Assembly (NCBI GenBank): GCA_947623455.1
Contig: OX392542.1
Location: 16,375,625 to 16,439,624 of the forward strand
DNA: 64,000 nt
Source of the DNA: Mimachlamys varia
Lineage: Eukaryota > Mollusca > Bivalvia > Pectinida > Pectinidae
Reading direction: 5' to 3'
Of this stretch, positions 43,870-56,062 are shown one piece after another. The notes below the pieces were generated by a model. It worked only from the letters and a program-made list of their open reading frames with translations, searched no databases and was not told where the DNA came from. The position numbers were made by a program, and so were the translations under genes. Within the stretch, counting starts at the first letter, position 1, and each line of letters starts with the position of its first letter.

Positions 43870-46800
43870 GTAAGCAGGTTTATGATTTGATAATGTTTTC
43901 ATATGTGTTGACACGTTTATTACACTTTGTGTTAGATAACTTGATCTCACGTATTCAATATGAATTTTTACAATAACTAACCTTCGGTTACTCGCTAGCT
44001 GAGGGGACGTGCTATTACAACAGCATATTTCATACAGTATGTGCACCAACAAATGAAACCACTGTTATGTTGATGCATATTGATTGTATTATTGTTGCAT
44101 ATTGAATTTGTATCTCTATTATATGCCGTGACATGTAAAAGTTCATATTTCTGCCTTTATAAAGAATGGATCGCCCTGAATATTTGACAAATATATTTTG
44201 TCATCTCAGTCATTATTATTTCTTTGCCTATATAAATGATCATTTTCTGTTTTACAGTCGTTTGTATACTGTGTTGGCAAGGCATGTGTTAGGTATCCTG
44301 TTATTGTACGATGTTAAGTAATTTTACTCAATCAATTCATATTTTAAGTTACGGTTCGATGACAAGTACGATGTACTCTGTCACCTTCATCAGACAAATG
44401 ACCAGCGAAGCCAAATCGTACACAATTTACACCTTTTGTGTGTATACGCTTTGCTGGACATTAGTCTGATGAAGGTGACAGGGTACATAACATACTAGTC
44501 ATAGTAACGTCACATAAAACATTTATTTGTTGTGTTAAATAATCTTTACATAAATCATACTTTCCACCCGAAGGAAATGTGTACAAATATCTGCTATTGT
44601 TATTGTTGAAGTAGCCAATAATAGCATGATGCAATACGAAATATATACGAAGGGTCCATTTATCTGCTTTAGTCAATGAAAATATCAAATTATTAACTCT
44701 GTAGCTGCATATTTGAGATAGATCATATTTGCTGTTTTTTTTTCCATTCAGATATGTCCTGAGCATCGTTTTTGGCTTTGCAAGTGTAAATATATTGTAG
44801 CAGAAAGAATAAGAAAATTTAATTTCATATTATGTGCACAAAATTAAATAAACCAAAGATTAGTTACTATTATATAAATCAAATTACTTGTATTAACGTG
44901 TAGGCAATGCAACATGTAAGTACAGTGAGTATTAGCAAAACGCCATATCTTGGTAGCAAAGCAAATGTTTTGTTTTGATGTTTACGATATGATGTGTATT
45001 GTACATCCCTTTATTTCCACATTGGGGTTTCTCTGCAGGTTTAAGCTGCCAGGTAAGCGGTTTATGTATTCCTCAATGCCAGAATGGCGGTTCGTGTGTA
45101 AACGACATCTGCCAGTGTGTGACGGGGTATGGTGGAACAACCTGTGAGGATGGTAAGTTGTGTAAGAGAAAAACTAATGTAGATATGGAGTTCATGGGAA
45201 TCGGCTGGTAGATTTCATCAGACGTTCTATGTCTTTGCTTCATTATAACAGTAAAATTACTCTTCCGGAACACCTGGTCTTATTCTCCTGTACTTTTACA
45301 AGAGTCTCCATGTAAATCTTTCCTTTGTTCATATTGTGCCCCTGGTTGAATTGGTTTTGAGTTTGGATTATGCTTCGGTATTCTCTTATTTATTTTGTAG
45401 ATTTCTTTATTATGTTATCCTATATCAGCCTATATCTTGTCAATAGGTATTCTTTGCTGCATTTATTTGAATGTATCTTCCACTTGAAAGTATTTTGAAT
45501 ATTATGTCCTATGTGGTTCCTTTGTAACATTCGGAGAATTCGCAGAATTCTGTATTCATAAAATCCCTTTTCTTTGGCCATTGTAGGAAAGGACATCCCA
45601 ATCTATTAATAAAACCATGATATGATATGATTCGTTCTCTTCAATGGCACCAAATATCGTTTTAATACCTGATAAAAGTATGTTGTTATCTCCCTTGTTC
45701 GTGCTATATAGTAGTATTGCTTTTGTGTTGGTTTTTCTAACAATTAAAGCTCTTACGAGCTAATGTTCTTTGTTTACATTAAAGTAACCTTAAGGTTGTT
45801 TTCTGGTGTGGTTTTCGCCGTGGCAATTAGTCGTACTAAAGGGAGGTAACTCTTTGAGTTTTACATAATGACGTAATATGTAAATCCGTTTGAAGTCATA
45901 AATATTTAGAAAGCTGTGTTTTTGGTAATACGAGTACATAATGCATTGCACTGAATAATAACGTATTGATATTTGGATGACAAGCACAGACCTAAACTAA
46001 AAATTACGACATGCCGTAAATGTTCTCGACTACCAACCAGCCGGAAGCAGACGTCAAGTAAACAACCTAGGCCAGCTGGCTGCTGACTACGATATCCACT
46101 AGGAAAGCGAAACATGTAGTTATGGGCCAGGAAACTTAACGTGGGTTACAATATAATCCCAGCTAAACCACATTGAAATATATTAAAAAATTACAGCGGT
46201 CTCGACGATAGAACAGATGAGGAACCGCCAGCCCAAATCGGTGATTTTTGCAGCGTGACCTACAAAGGTACATGTACGATCACCGGTACTGACATACACC
46301 ACCGTGACCATGGCACATACGCATGCACTCCATAGCAAGATACTGAATACAGATCGGTCAGAAGAGAGAGGTGGATATAGATGGCAGAAGAACTGTACTG
46401 CTTGGTGTGTTGGCGGATAGTTTGTCTACATGTGTCAAATGTGGCCTCACAGCTATCTGATGCTCAGGACATAATATAAACCCCACCAGCTGCTCATGGG
46501 CTGTCAGCAATGATAAGGTACGGTACATATACAATGTGATATTGATAACGATGTTCATGGTGATATTTCCCCAAATTTAATTGACAAAATTCCAGACTCC
46601 ATCAAGAAAGCTAAATTATCACCCTCCACTAACTTGAAAAGTAAACCTACAATGTACCCCCCGCGCCCCTCAGCTCATAGTGTAACACAACCAATGAGTA
46701 CATTAGTACAATATTCAGAGTATGAAAATATATTATGATGGTCAACAACAGATGGATTTAGGTTGTGTGTGAGAGAGAGATTTGGTGTGCATTTATATGT

Positions 46801-49800
46801 TTTGAAAATAAAAATACAAAAAAAGTCCTGAAAAATAATTGTACAATCACTTACATAATGCTTACCCCATGATCAATGATAAATACATGAATACAGTCAG
46901 CTATTCATAAATCATTTCAACTCCCTTTCAAGTCAAGTGGATGGCAATGATTATTGATTAATGTAAAGTCAGTCATATTTTACTACAGACAGTGAGTTGT
47001 ACACATGTGTATTTCAATACAAAATAGGATATCAATCGTTTATTACCCATGAAGACACATTTGAACTCTTCCAATGCAATGGCTTGGTTAGTTCATTTTG
47101 TAATTTCAGGTGTGAGCGAGTAAGGCCAAAAAAATATGTATGTTTCCGATATCCGACTGACCCTAGTTTTACTGCTGACCCTAGCTACATGTATTTTATC
47201 ACCTTCTTGTATCCAAGATTATTTTATGAGCCTTGCAAAGTTCACATCAACTCCATAAAATCTTTAAATGTGCTTCCTTCCGGGACCGACAGTCTGACCT
47301 TATTCTGGACAAACTAATAGCCATTGAAATGTGTGAAAAAGCATGGTAACATTTGAAATGAAGCATAATATAATTTACTTAAATAAATAAAATATAAAAA
47401 TAAAAAAAAAGAATTATGAATTATTTACCTACCGACCTATCCTATTTTTTTAAGGCATGTTACCTGAACATACCCTCGGTACATATTTTTTTGGCCTTAT
47501 AAAATGAAGCAACAATTTTCAACAGTATTATATTAATGATTATTCAGGTAATAAAATCTATCCGCGCATTTGTAAATATAAAATGTATTGAAACCATTGA
47601 TTTGATGAGTTATTGGCACCCCCCCCACCCCCCAATTTGGTTAAAAATTGCTGCCTCATTTTCATTTAACTTGTTCACTCCTGGAATTACAGAATGAAGT
47701 AATCCAGCTCGAGTTTACTATAGTTTGTATAGGAAAATTATACTTATGGGTATATTTTGTCAATTGGAAATAATTCAAACTTGGATGGAATTATAGCTAG
47801 TGTATGACAGTTTGATGTATGATTTTTTTACCCTGGGGCTGAGGGTGGAGCCCAAATTTGTCCAATTACCTAAAATGCTCATTGCAGATGGAAGGTCGCG
47901 CAATTGTGGATTTCTTTCCCTGATTTGACAAAATGACCTCAATTAATGTGTTCAATTTAAATATTACCAGAATTTGGGTCAAATTTTGTATGTAGTTTTT
48001 ATTTCATTACAATTTTTCTGCATAATGTTTAGTGTTGTACAAACAATCCAAATACCCTGCCATTTTCACAAACTTTTATGTTTATTTTATCTTCTCTTTA
48101 TTAACAGGTCACTCTTCCATGAAACAGGCAAAGTTCTAGGATTCATTGGTAGTACAAAATTTTGCAAGACCATCGACTTTGTCAACAGAAAATGCACAAC
48201 ACCTAAGTCACATGACTGTCGACTATTGCAAAAACTGGAATGGTAGTTCAAAAGGAATGGAACAAGAATTGATTGTGGATCTAGTTTCAAAACATCAAAA
48301 ATAGGAAGTACACTTAGGAACTCTGACTACTAATTAAGACACAGCAACTATTTTCATGTTGAGTCAAAATGTAAATCCAAACATCAAAACAATTGATAAA
48401 AACAGTGACAAAAGACCGTTTGGTGACCATGAACTGTGTGATTCTTCATGGTGCTCACTTATAAAATACAGCTCACATCCATATGGACAACTCATTGTTT
48501 TGTGGTTGCAATCAAAATATATATATATATATTATTTTGACACTAATTATAAAATTATATGTATTTGAAAAATATCAGAAAGTTTGAAATTTTTTTTTCA
48601 GTTATTTTTTTACACTCATGAAATTGATTCAAATCTACCCATATATTTCAAAGGGAGACAATTCTGTTTTAAAATCCAACTATTTTTGCAACTATCAATT
48701 TTCATTTCACCAATATTTCTTTAAGAAAAAAATTTAGAAGGAGCTAATAATTATTTTAGGAAATTTTGATATTTTGATAAAATATTTGCAAGGTTCTTTG
48801 TATTTTTCAATGCAGTTTTGATTCAATTCAGTGAATTAATAGTATATTGGGTCAATCTAGTCAGGGGAGGTAACTACGATGCATTGAAATTATTGTTTCA
48901 CACATTTTACTCATTATTTAAAAAGTTTCAACGCTAACATGTTAATTTTTTTTTAAATAATAATTACGCTAGGTCTGTCCTACCAACTGACAAAATAGCA
49001 GAAAAATGTAGTTACAGGAATTATATTTAATTTTTGTTCCAATATGGAAATATTGTGCATATTTTGTAACAATTGTTCAATACTGATACAAGAATGAAAT
49101 AAAAAATTCAATCAGATATGCGTTTTGATTACTTATTTTTTTGTTTACATTTCACCAAAGACATCACGAAGGGTGAAGATTAAGCAGAGGAAATAATCTT
49201 GACAGTTGTTTTTCTTTTTGATTTTACATTTTCAATAAACAAGACTTTTTGAAATGCCAAATTAGGCTAAATAGCCTTAAATGATAAGGCATCTTCAAGA
49301 AGACCTGGAAAAAAATCAAGAACGCTAACATATCATTTTTTTTGCATTTTTCTGTTTAACATTCCCTCATCTTTCAAAAAAATCATAAGAGAAAAAAACG
49401 TAGTTAGAAGAAAATTTTGACTTCATACCAGAAAACAACCTTAAATACATTTTGCAGGATAGCATTCTATAAATGTTATGTATATCATTCGTAGAATTGA
49501 ATTCGAAAATATATCGAACCTGATACTTCAAGTTGTGTAGAGGTTTTATGTAGTATTATATAGTTCCTGATATAGCTTATAGGAAATATAAGTCAAAAGC
49601 CTACCATCACTTTAGTTACGTTTCTAACATGGCTTGTCCCTATCTGGACTTTCGCCCCTAAGTTATAATACATCGAAAAGTATGTTAAGTCCTTTTTAAA
49701 ACATAACATATGAGATGATTAAATACAGTCTCATGTATCATGAAGATTTGATTTTGATGTTAATATTGTGCAATGCAGTTCAATTTGATACATAGAGAAG

Positions 49801-52800
49801 CGGAGTAATGAGTTTTTATAAATGTTTCCAATTTATTGTAACCTTCGTTGAAGTATCAAGCCGATGAGACTAACCCACGAATCATCTAGCCTTCTCCACG
49901 TAATCTATATTTTCGCCTGATATCAAACGAAAACCAACTATCAGAAATGATGCCGTGAAATGATAAATATTAACCATTTTTCATCAATATTAACATGCCA
50001 TACGTTATTGTATCAAAACTGAGAGTAACCTTTTCTAAAATCATTTTTTATGTGCGAACAATAGGGTAACGTAATATAGCAACTCTTTATGTCATCTTTA
50101 TGTTAATCAAACAGCTGTTACAACTACAACGACTTCAACAACGACGACGCCAACGACAACGCCAACGACGACGACTACGACGACTAGAAAACCGCCCGCA
50201 AAAGGTACGTTATGACGTTACATTTTAATATTTGTTTTTTGTTAATGAAAATGAGTGCTTTGTAGATAAAAACATTACAAATCGTGTAGTAGGTGTAACT
50301 GCGGTATTTTTGCGTAGGACGTTTTGAGATAGTCCGGATCCTTTGTCGATTTAATGTGCTACCACTCTGAAGTATACTGCCGAAAGCCCCGGCAAAACAC
50401 CCCATCAGGTCACATTATACTGGCTACGCGCGAACCAGCCGTTTCACTCCCATAATGCTGAGCGTCAAAAAGAATGTAATAACTACAATTGTTACAGACT
50501 GGTATGTTTCGGCCTGGGGACAGAACACATAGCCTTCCTCACAGGGGCGAACGCTCAACTAAAGGTCAAAAGTGACGTTGTGTCAAGGGAGACATTAGGA
50601 AGGAGAAAGTTGTTTAGAAAGAATGGAAAAGATATGATCCCAAGTTTAGTCGCCTTCTACGATCATGCAATTGGGGCAGCAGGTATAATTCCTCCATACC
50701 TGCAGGGCAGTCGTTTTAAATGCAATGTCTGCTTATTCTTTTCGAGTAAGTTCAAATAAGCTTACATGATTTAAGCTTAAGGATCTGCTCTTGTGAGGTT
50801 TCAATCACGTTCAAATCTCGTTTTGATTTCACGTGAGATATTTTTATAATATCTAATAATTTATTTTCAATTTCAATAGCAAATTTGCATCTGAAAAATG
50901 TTGCAAAAAATTAGGTGTCTGTTATGTGTAGAACTGTTTTAGAAGAATTTTTAAAAATGACCATTATGCCGGCCATTTTGAAAATTAGTATTTCTTTGTA
51001 TTTCTTCCACTTCACGAACGAACAGAATTTCATGATATTTGTGCTTCATTGATCATTTAAAATCAGTGTGTCACCATTTTGCATTACAGCAAGTTCATTT
51101 TTGATGTACAACTTCTTTATGTTCATTATAAAGCAACTACATATATTATGAAACAAAGATATTTTTTTACATTTTGGGTGTGTTTTTAAGATATTTTGTG
51201 TAAATGAAGCGATTTTAATTTTTGACTCAAGAATAGTGAAAAATAACACATTTGATAATGGGACAGAACAACAATCCCGCTACCCCCAGGTTTTATGACT
51301 GTTACAGAATTAAATCTGCGAAAAATGAGGGAAAATGAAGTATTTTCTCAGGTAAACATAAGGGGTAAGAGTAACTAAAATTTATTTTTTGAGCTAAAGA
51401 ATAATTGAAAGACTTTTTTCTTCAGTAATTAATAAGAAAATACTATTTTTGTCAATTCTGCAAACATTTATACATATCTGATCAAAAAACTGGAAGATAT
51501 TGAATGAAATTGTCTTGCAATAGGCCAAAACAGCATTTTTCACATAGATCACGTTTTATTTGCTCTTTTTGGTATCTTGAGCGAGCATAGCAGAAAAACG
51601 AATTCACTGCCATATATTTATTTTTGCATTTCTGCTTTGCAATGAACTCCCTTTTCCAAAAATGCATCGAAGAAAAAAAGTTAGTCGTCAGAAAATTTCG
51701 ACTTTTCACAAGAGAAGATCCTTAAAGGGAAAAAACTCATACTTACCTGTTAAGGCTATGCGTTTAACGTGTTTACATATCATTTGTTTACAATGATTTC
51801 AAGTTAGTTTTTTGGGATTTAATTCAAAGGGGGAAAACTCTTACAGAGTAAAAGTGACTTGGTCGTGAACACCATACGTGCAACATGTTTTAATCAATTA
51901 TTTTATGGTGACTTTGAGAAGTAGTATTCATGGTTTTTACATTGGAACACATTTAAATGACAACTGAGTTGATTATATATTCTAGGTGTTTAGTCTGTTG
52001 TTATAGACGACAGTTTTGTGAATTCCTGTGAGTTTTATGACTTTATCGTAAACGGAAATCTCTCATACAACCATGTGTATTCCATGTGAACACTTTGCGT
52101 TCAACATGTTATAATTAAAAATTTTTAATGCCATTGAGTTGTGTAACAAAGCAAGAGTGACAAAGTGTTGTTGGTAAGTTCTGTAGTTTTATTCATCGGT
52201 TCCTCCAGGTGTTAGTTATTGTTGGTCCGTCCATTCCCGTGGTACGGTTATACTAATTGCAAACACCTTGTGTCCGGTGTTTCATTTTAAGCCAGATTTT
52301 GTACACCTCAGCAGTAAATCTAAGTCCCACTTTGTTACATACGTCCCTTTTCTTTCTCCATTCCCGTGGTCTGTATCGCTCTCTCCCATCCCTTATACCA
52401 AACCCCTTTTTATCCCTCCCAGAATCTAGAGGGTCGTGTGCAAAGTGCAATCCCCTCCCGAGTTTACCATATATGTAACGCTCTGAAGATGACTGCAATT
52501 ACATTTCTACTCCTCTAACACCCTGATCGACATGTGGAAGCTGTTTGATAGATCCTAATCTTATCGTTAGATCACTGCCCCATAGACCACCTATGAACCC
52601 CGCGCGAACTAATTACCGCTAACTAATTACTATTGGTACGGTTATACTAATTGCAAACACCTTGTGTCCGGTGTTTCATTTTAAGCCAGATTTTGTACAC
52701 CTCAGCAGTAAATCTAAGTCCCACTTTGTTACAGTTGTTCCATGGATGTGACATAAAGGTGAAACATCTAACAATACGATTGATTTGTGATCGTGAACGC

Positions 52801-55250
52801 TAAACGTACTACCTGTTTTAATGCATTATCTTTCAGAGACTTTAAAACAATACTCATAAAACCATAAAGGGAGAAATCGTCAAGCAATAAAAAAACATGT
52901 TCAATTCTCCTTAAAGAAGGTGGAGGAGTGGGTGATTACTTTCTAGCAAATGCTATACATTCATTTGCAACTTATTATTATCATGTTTTAGTGACTCTAC
53001 GTTTTCATGGATTAATATAATAATTGTTAAATCTATTATTATGTTCAGTTAATTTATAGATTTAATATAGAAGGGACATAACTCTTACAGAACGAGTAAC
53101 TTAATTGAGAATGTAGTTATAAATTGTGTTTGAGTGATTACAAATATCGTTTCCATGGTTTTGATATAAAGGGGAACACTTTAAAATTGCAAGTGAATAA
53201 AATGTGCACATTGTGCGTGCAATATGTTATATTGTTATGTCAATAAAATTGTTATGTGACACACTGATAAAGTGTATTGGTGTGAGGACAGTATATATAT
53301 ATATCACAATTGTGTTTCCTTGATCTAGAGTAAAATATTTTTGCTACATGATGTAACAATCCTTCCAATACTTCTGGAAAATGGAAAATTAATCACATTT
53401 TTTACTTTTATAAAACAAGACTTATCTGATCAGTGTTTGAAAGAAGATGCATATATAACCAATGACAAAGGTGTACAGCAGATTTACTGTGATATTAGAA
53501 TACTGAGGTCTGACGACCTATTTTGGAAATCGATGTCTAATTTCAAAATTCTCGCAAATTGATTATTCAGCTAAAAAAAAGTTTTATTGAGGAGTATATC
53601 AACAGGAAACTGTTCTCTAGATTGGTGTCAGAAAGTACAGTACACTTTCAGTTTTTCAGATGTGTTTGTCGTACATAACACTATAGCAGATTATATCAAA
53701 ATACTGTAGGCTACAGTTAAAAAAATTTAGATCTTGGCGGACGTCAATCATAGATCAATATCATAAATATATCCCACCATACTGTAAGACACACGGAGAT
53801 GTTTACAGCCAATACCCTAAGAAGGGTAGTCCCCCCCCCCTGCCAGAGTTGTGTCCCATGCCATAGTTGTGTCCCCTGTTACGTGTCAGAGGTTAATGAA
53901 AGGGTCTCTACGATTTTTACCGATTTGAATCCAACTAATCTAGGGTGGGCTAACAACAAATTTGGTGGAAAGTTGCATGAGTTCTGAAATGGTGCATGTT
54001 ATATCAATACAGATATTTAATTTGGTGACAGATGAAATAGCCAAACGTGTTATAATAATTAATTTTGCTATGTCTGCACATAAACGATGGTAAGTGTTTT
54101 GTGCTGTCATGTTTTAATATACTAACAAATAACAACAGGATGTTGTTATAATTTTAAGTAGCGATATGACTCTAAAATATCGTTTATATCAACAGGCGGT
54201 TAGCTAGGAGACTGTCGGATGCTCGAATTGTTTTGAAGATTTCCGTTGGTCCCGCTGACTTCGAGATACTTAAGTTCGCCTGTACTTTATTAGGTCCTTT
54301 TGCCATTGTCATTTTTCTACTAAATGTTGTTTTCAAAACAACAAGGATTAACTCGTCATTCTGCTCTATATTCAAACGGTTTAAATATTTTCGTACAGAC
54401 CGCCCCCTTTTAAAGACGATAGGCGAAATTAACAATGAAAAATGTAAAGGTTATTTTACACAACCAAAGCATGTTTACTGTGACGTTTCGATGACTAGTA
54501 CGATATGTACCCTGTCACCTTCATCAGACAAATGACCAGCAAAGCGTATGCATACAAAAGGTGTAAAGTTTTTACGAGTTGGTTAATGACCAATCGGTTA
54601 ATTCGTCTACGCTGTTAGACGTATGTACAATAGTAATTATATTTTACGGAAAAGAGAGGATTCGTCTACGCTTTATTTGTTAACCTGATTAAGGTGACAG
54701 TGTACATATCATACTATTAATCGAAACATCAAATAAAACATACATTTTGGTGGTGTAAAATTCTCTTTACATAAACCTTGTATACAGTTGTTATGACATA
54801 GGTATGTTGTTTTAGTTGGTTATGTACACGTCACAGGAAGTTTGACGGTAAGTATGAATAATTCCTTATTCTTCCAAATGTTGTCAAAAACATCATAATT
54901 GCTTATATGTAATAAGTGCTTCAATGAAACCCATGGAAGATAAACATACATACTGATATTGTTAAGCCATCTAATAGCTTTAATGTTGTGTTACAGGACA
55001 CTGCTGAAGACAACTCAAGATAATGCTTTTTACCAGAAATAACCTACTGAACACAGCCAGCGTATACCGACCATTCCCCTGACACACCGACCCGACAGCA
55101 CTGCTGACCAGAAATAGGTCATGGACATTCTATTTTTACATCGACGAAATCAATAAATATTTGAACATAAATACATGTACTGTCAATGATGTTTCCCAGT
55201 CTTGCGTTCTGTCCTTTGTGTTGTGTCACTAACACAATTATAAGTTAATA
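43807..55250 (+). CDS. Small secreted EGF-like protein with Thr-rich segment
   Basis: Three exons join in phase 1: signal peptide (43,807-43,869; CDS from 43,824), one EGF-like domain (45,039-45,152) and a Thr-rich mucin-like segment (50,115-50,204). A terminal exon follows from 54,997, with AATAAA at 55,152 and 55,245. The minimal model encodes about 87 residues ending Gly-His-Cys. If a 32-base exon at 54,816-54,847 is included, the end is VGYVHVTGSLT plus DTAEDNSR. The product would be secreted: a cysteine-rich module followed by a probably O-glycosylated spacer. No named family is recognised. Symmetric phase 1 exons are typical of extracellular modular proteins. The introns hold transposon debris. 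The domains are visible directly; the exon set is inference without transcripts. Confidence 0.6.
44345..44570. mobile_element. Fold-back element D, 5' truncated
   Basis: CTGTCACCTTCATCAGAC with AAATGACCAGCGAAGC pairs with GCTTTGCTGGACATT and GTCTGATGAAGGTGACAG about 60 bases on. It is closely related to 54,440-54,778, but the outer left arm is missing. Confidence 0.82.
45039..45152 (+). CDS. EGF-like gene, EGF domain exon
   Basis: Acceptor TTTCTCTGCAG, donor GATG|GTAAGT, both phase 1. The residues LCIPQCQNGGSCVNDICQC and VTGYGGTTCED give C-x3-C-x5-C-x4-C-x-C-x8-C, an EGF-like domain with the NGGSC and GYGG signatures. An extra Cys precedes it (GLSC). No calcium-binding DxD/N pattern is seen at its start. 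Confidence 0.82.
45250..45405 (+). mobile_element. Retroelement tail R11
   Basis: CTCTTCCGGAACACCTGGTC through TTGAGTTTGGATTATG to TTCGGTATTCTCTTATT. It lies in the intron 100 bases after the EGF exon, in the gene's orientation. Confidence 0.8.
45406..47120. other. Intron of EGF-like gene, no exon recognised
   Basis: A 48-codon open run (46,194-46,337) reads SVTYKGTCTITGTDI and DHGTYACTP after a possible acceptor (AAATTACAG), faintly recalling an Ig strand F. It is in the wrong phase for this gene and ends in TAG. The rest is AT-rich. Confidence 0.35.
47121..47501. mobile_element. MITE with 20 bp perfect terminal inverted repeats
   Basis: TAAGGCCAAAAAAATATGTA at 47,121 and its exact inverse at about 47,480-47,499. 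The element is about 380 bp, flanked by TA, with no ORF. Confidence 0.85.
48106..48490 (+). pseudogene. Broken Mutator-like transposase fragment
   Basis: One frame reads HETGKVLGFIGSTKFC and TTPKSHDCR. After a +1 shift (48,225 or so) the next frame gives CKNWNGSSKGMEQELIVDL, a TAG, LGTLTTN, a TAA, DTATIFMLSQNVNPNI and KNSDKRPFG. The order TGK..GF, HDC(R)..NW.GSSK.ME, DTATI, VNPNI and SDK is that of animal Mutator-like transposase proteins (recalled, not searched). One shift and two stops make it non-functional. It sits in an intron of the EGF-like gene. Confidence 0.72.
48491..50114. other. Intron of EGF-like gene, no exon recognised
   Basis: AT-rich. GAAAAAAACGTAGTTAGAAG with AAAATTTTGACTT (about 49,390) resembles a segment at about 51,675, so remnants of one further repeat or of the Mutator-like element itself may flank both sites. 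Confidence 0.4.
50115..50204 (+). CDS. EGF-like gene, Thr-rich exon
   Basis: Acceptor TCAAACAG, donor G|GTACGT, phase 1 at both ends. Of 30 residues about 20 are Thr, with two Pro inside the run, then RKPPAK. ACG/ACA/ACT codons make an imperfect trinucleotide repeat, so length variation is likely. Such segments are usual O-glycosylation stalks. Confidence 0.7.
50300..50690 (+). repeat. Repeat family C
   Basis: GATAGTCCGGATCC, AAAGCCCCGGCAAAAC, CCAGCCGTTTCACTCCCAT, GGCCTGGGGACAGAAC and GGGGCGAACGCTCAACTAAA are in the same order as at 39,585. In the intron after the Thr-rich exon. Confidence 0.78.
50691..52240. other. Intron sequence, no exon recognised
   Basis: AT-rich, with decayed repeats resembling 49,140-49,440. 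From 51,720 on, several blocks of the type AACTC(T/A)TAC..GAGTAA and CAACATGTT(T/A)TAAT recur at about 51,840, 52,100, 52,800 and 53,090, suggesting an old long-period repeat. Confidence 0.35.
52241..52339 (+). repeat. 99 bp exact direct repeat, copy 1
   Basis: From GGTACGGTTATACTAATTGC to CCCACTTTGTTACA. The second copy, 395 bases on, appears identical at every base. Confidence 0.92.
52636..52734 (+). repeat. 99 bp exact direct repeat, copy 2
   Basis: Identical to 52,241-52,339. The 296 bases between are pyrimidine-rich (TCCCATCCC, CTTTCTCC) with no ORF on the + strand beyond 70 codons. A recent duplication, short terminal direct repeats, or an assembly effect are all possible. Confidence 0.92.
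52735..54198. other. Intron sequence, no exon recognised
   Basis: A + frame at 53,341-53,562 (contains KQDLSDQCLKEDAYITNDK) and one at 53,799-53,987 (contains CQSCVPCHSCVPC) are open but without splice support or a known family. Confidence 0.3.
54199..54440 (+). other. Unassigned open segment with transmembrane-like run
   Basis: About 80 codons read LSDARIVLKISVGPADFEIL, then the hydrophobic FACTLLGPFAIVIFLLNVVF and a basic FKTTRI..FKRFKYF. A phase 1 acceptor (GGTTAG at about 54,204) would let it follow the Thr-rich exon and turn the product into a type I membrane protein, but the polypyrimidine tract is poor. The opposite strand is also open here for 83 codons (EQNDELILVVLKTTFSRKM), so coding strand and reality are unsure. 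Confidence 0.3.
54440..54778. mobile_element. Fold-back element D, full-length
   Basis: The outer arms (GTAAAGGTTATTTTACACAA with the inverse of GTGTAAAATTCTCTTTACAT) and inner arms (GTACCCTGTCACCTTCATCA with the inverse of TGATTAAGGTGACAGTGTAC) pair over about 110 bases. The total is about 340 bp, with no coding capacity of its own. Confidence 0.82.
54997..55250 (+). CDS. EGF-like gene, candidate terminal exon and 3' UTR
   Basis: The acceptor GTTGTGTTACAG at 54,996 is followed, in the phase left by the Thr-rich exon, by GGA-CAC-TGC-TGA. In another phase it reads DTAEDNSR and a stop. AATAAA occurs at 55,152 and again at about 55,245, with no repeat between, as expected for a 3' UTR. Confidence 0.45.
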
Positions 55251-56062
55251 AAGTGTTGTGAAATATGTAAAAAATGTAAAAATGTAGAATTGGAATATAC
55301 CATAGCGTTCAATCAGTTTGGCAGGTCGAGGTCAAGGACGAAACAGACATGCACAAAAGGAAGGATTATAACTCGTTTATGCTAAAAATGCTTGTTTCAT
55401 CCGTTTGCGTAACAGCAACGCTTAACATTAATATATGAACATAACATCGAGCAAGTGACTAGATAGTGCTTTTAATGAAAAAACAAATCTTAACATCGTA
55501 AAAATTCAGCATACCTTTTATTGTCTTACGTCATTGGACACGTGCTCTTAATGAAGGGTCAAGTATGACGAATTAAGTTCTATTGATACTGTATTTTAAC
55601 GTTTTGAATAAGAACGGTATACATATGTATGCATGAAAACAAACTACTGAATATGCTTTTTGATCAGGCACCCGTCCTCGGAAAGAATATGGATCAAACT
55701 GTTCAAGTAAGGTATGACAAACAATTGAAACTTAAAGGCGGTTCCTATTTTCTTTATGTCACTTGTTGGAGATAAAATAAAGGTTCTAGTATAACACCAG
55801 AGGGAACATTTGGACGGGCGTCACATCCGGGTTATGTAAGTCGGTCCCCGAACATCAGCATACACACCACAAAGGTAAGGATAGTTATCAGCCCATGTCC
55901 GCCTGTAACAGCAAGTATACACCACAGTTTGGATTAGTTAAATATAAGCAAAAAATATGTTTTTAATCGCACTATTTTCTTTTCATGTATATTTCTTATC
56001 TGAAATTAATAACTTTTTGATTTTCTGTATTATAGTCGTCCGTTTTAAAAACAAGAAATTGT
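55251..56062. other. Intergenic, no gene recognised
   Basis: Lies between the ends of two convergent small genes. TTTATT at about 55,515 is AATAAA on the - strand and could serve the - strand gene. Nothing else is seen. Confidence 0.35.

Noticed and set aside
46194..46337. Ig-like exon (DHGTYACTP) of the EGF-like gene
   Set aside because: Wrong phase for the flanking exons and ends in a stop; kept only as a note in the intron entry.
54233..54535. Full 100-codon frame as one exon
   Set aside because: Its last third is fold-back element D sequence, shared with the - strand at 44,461; only the part before 54,440 could be unique.
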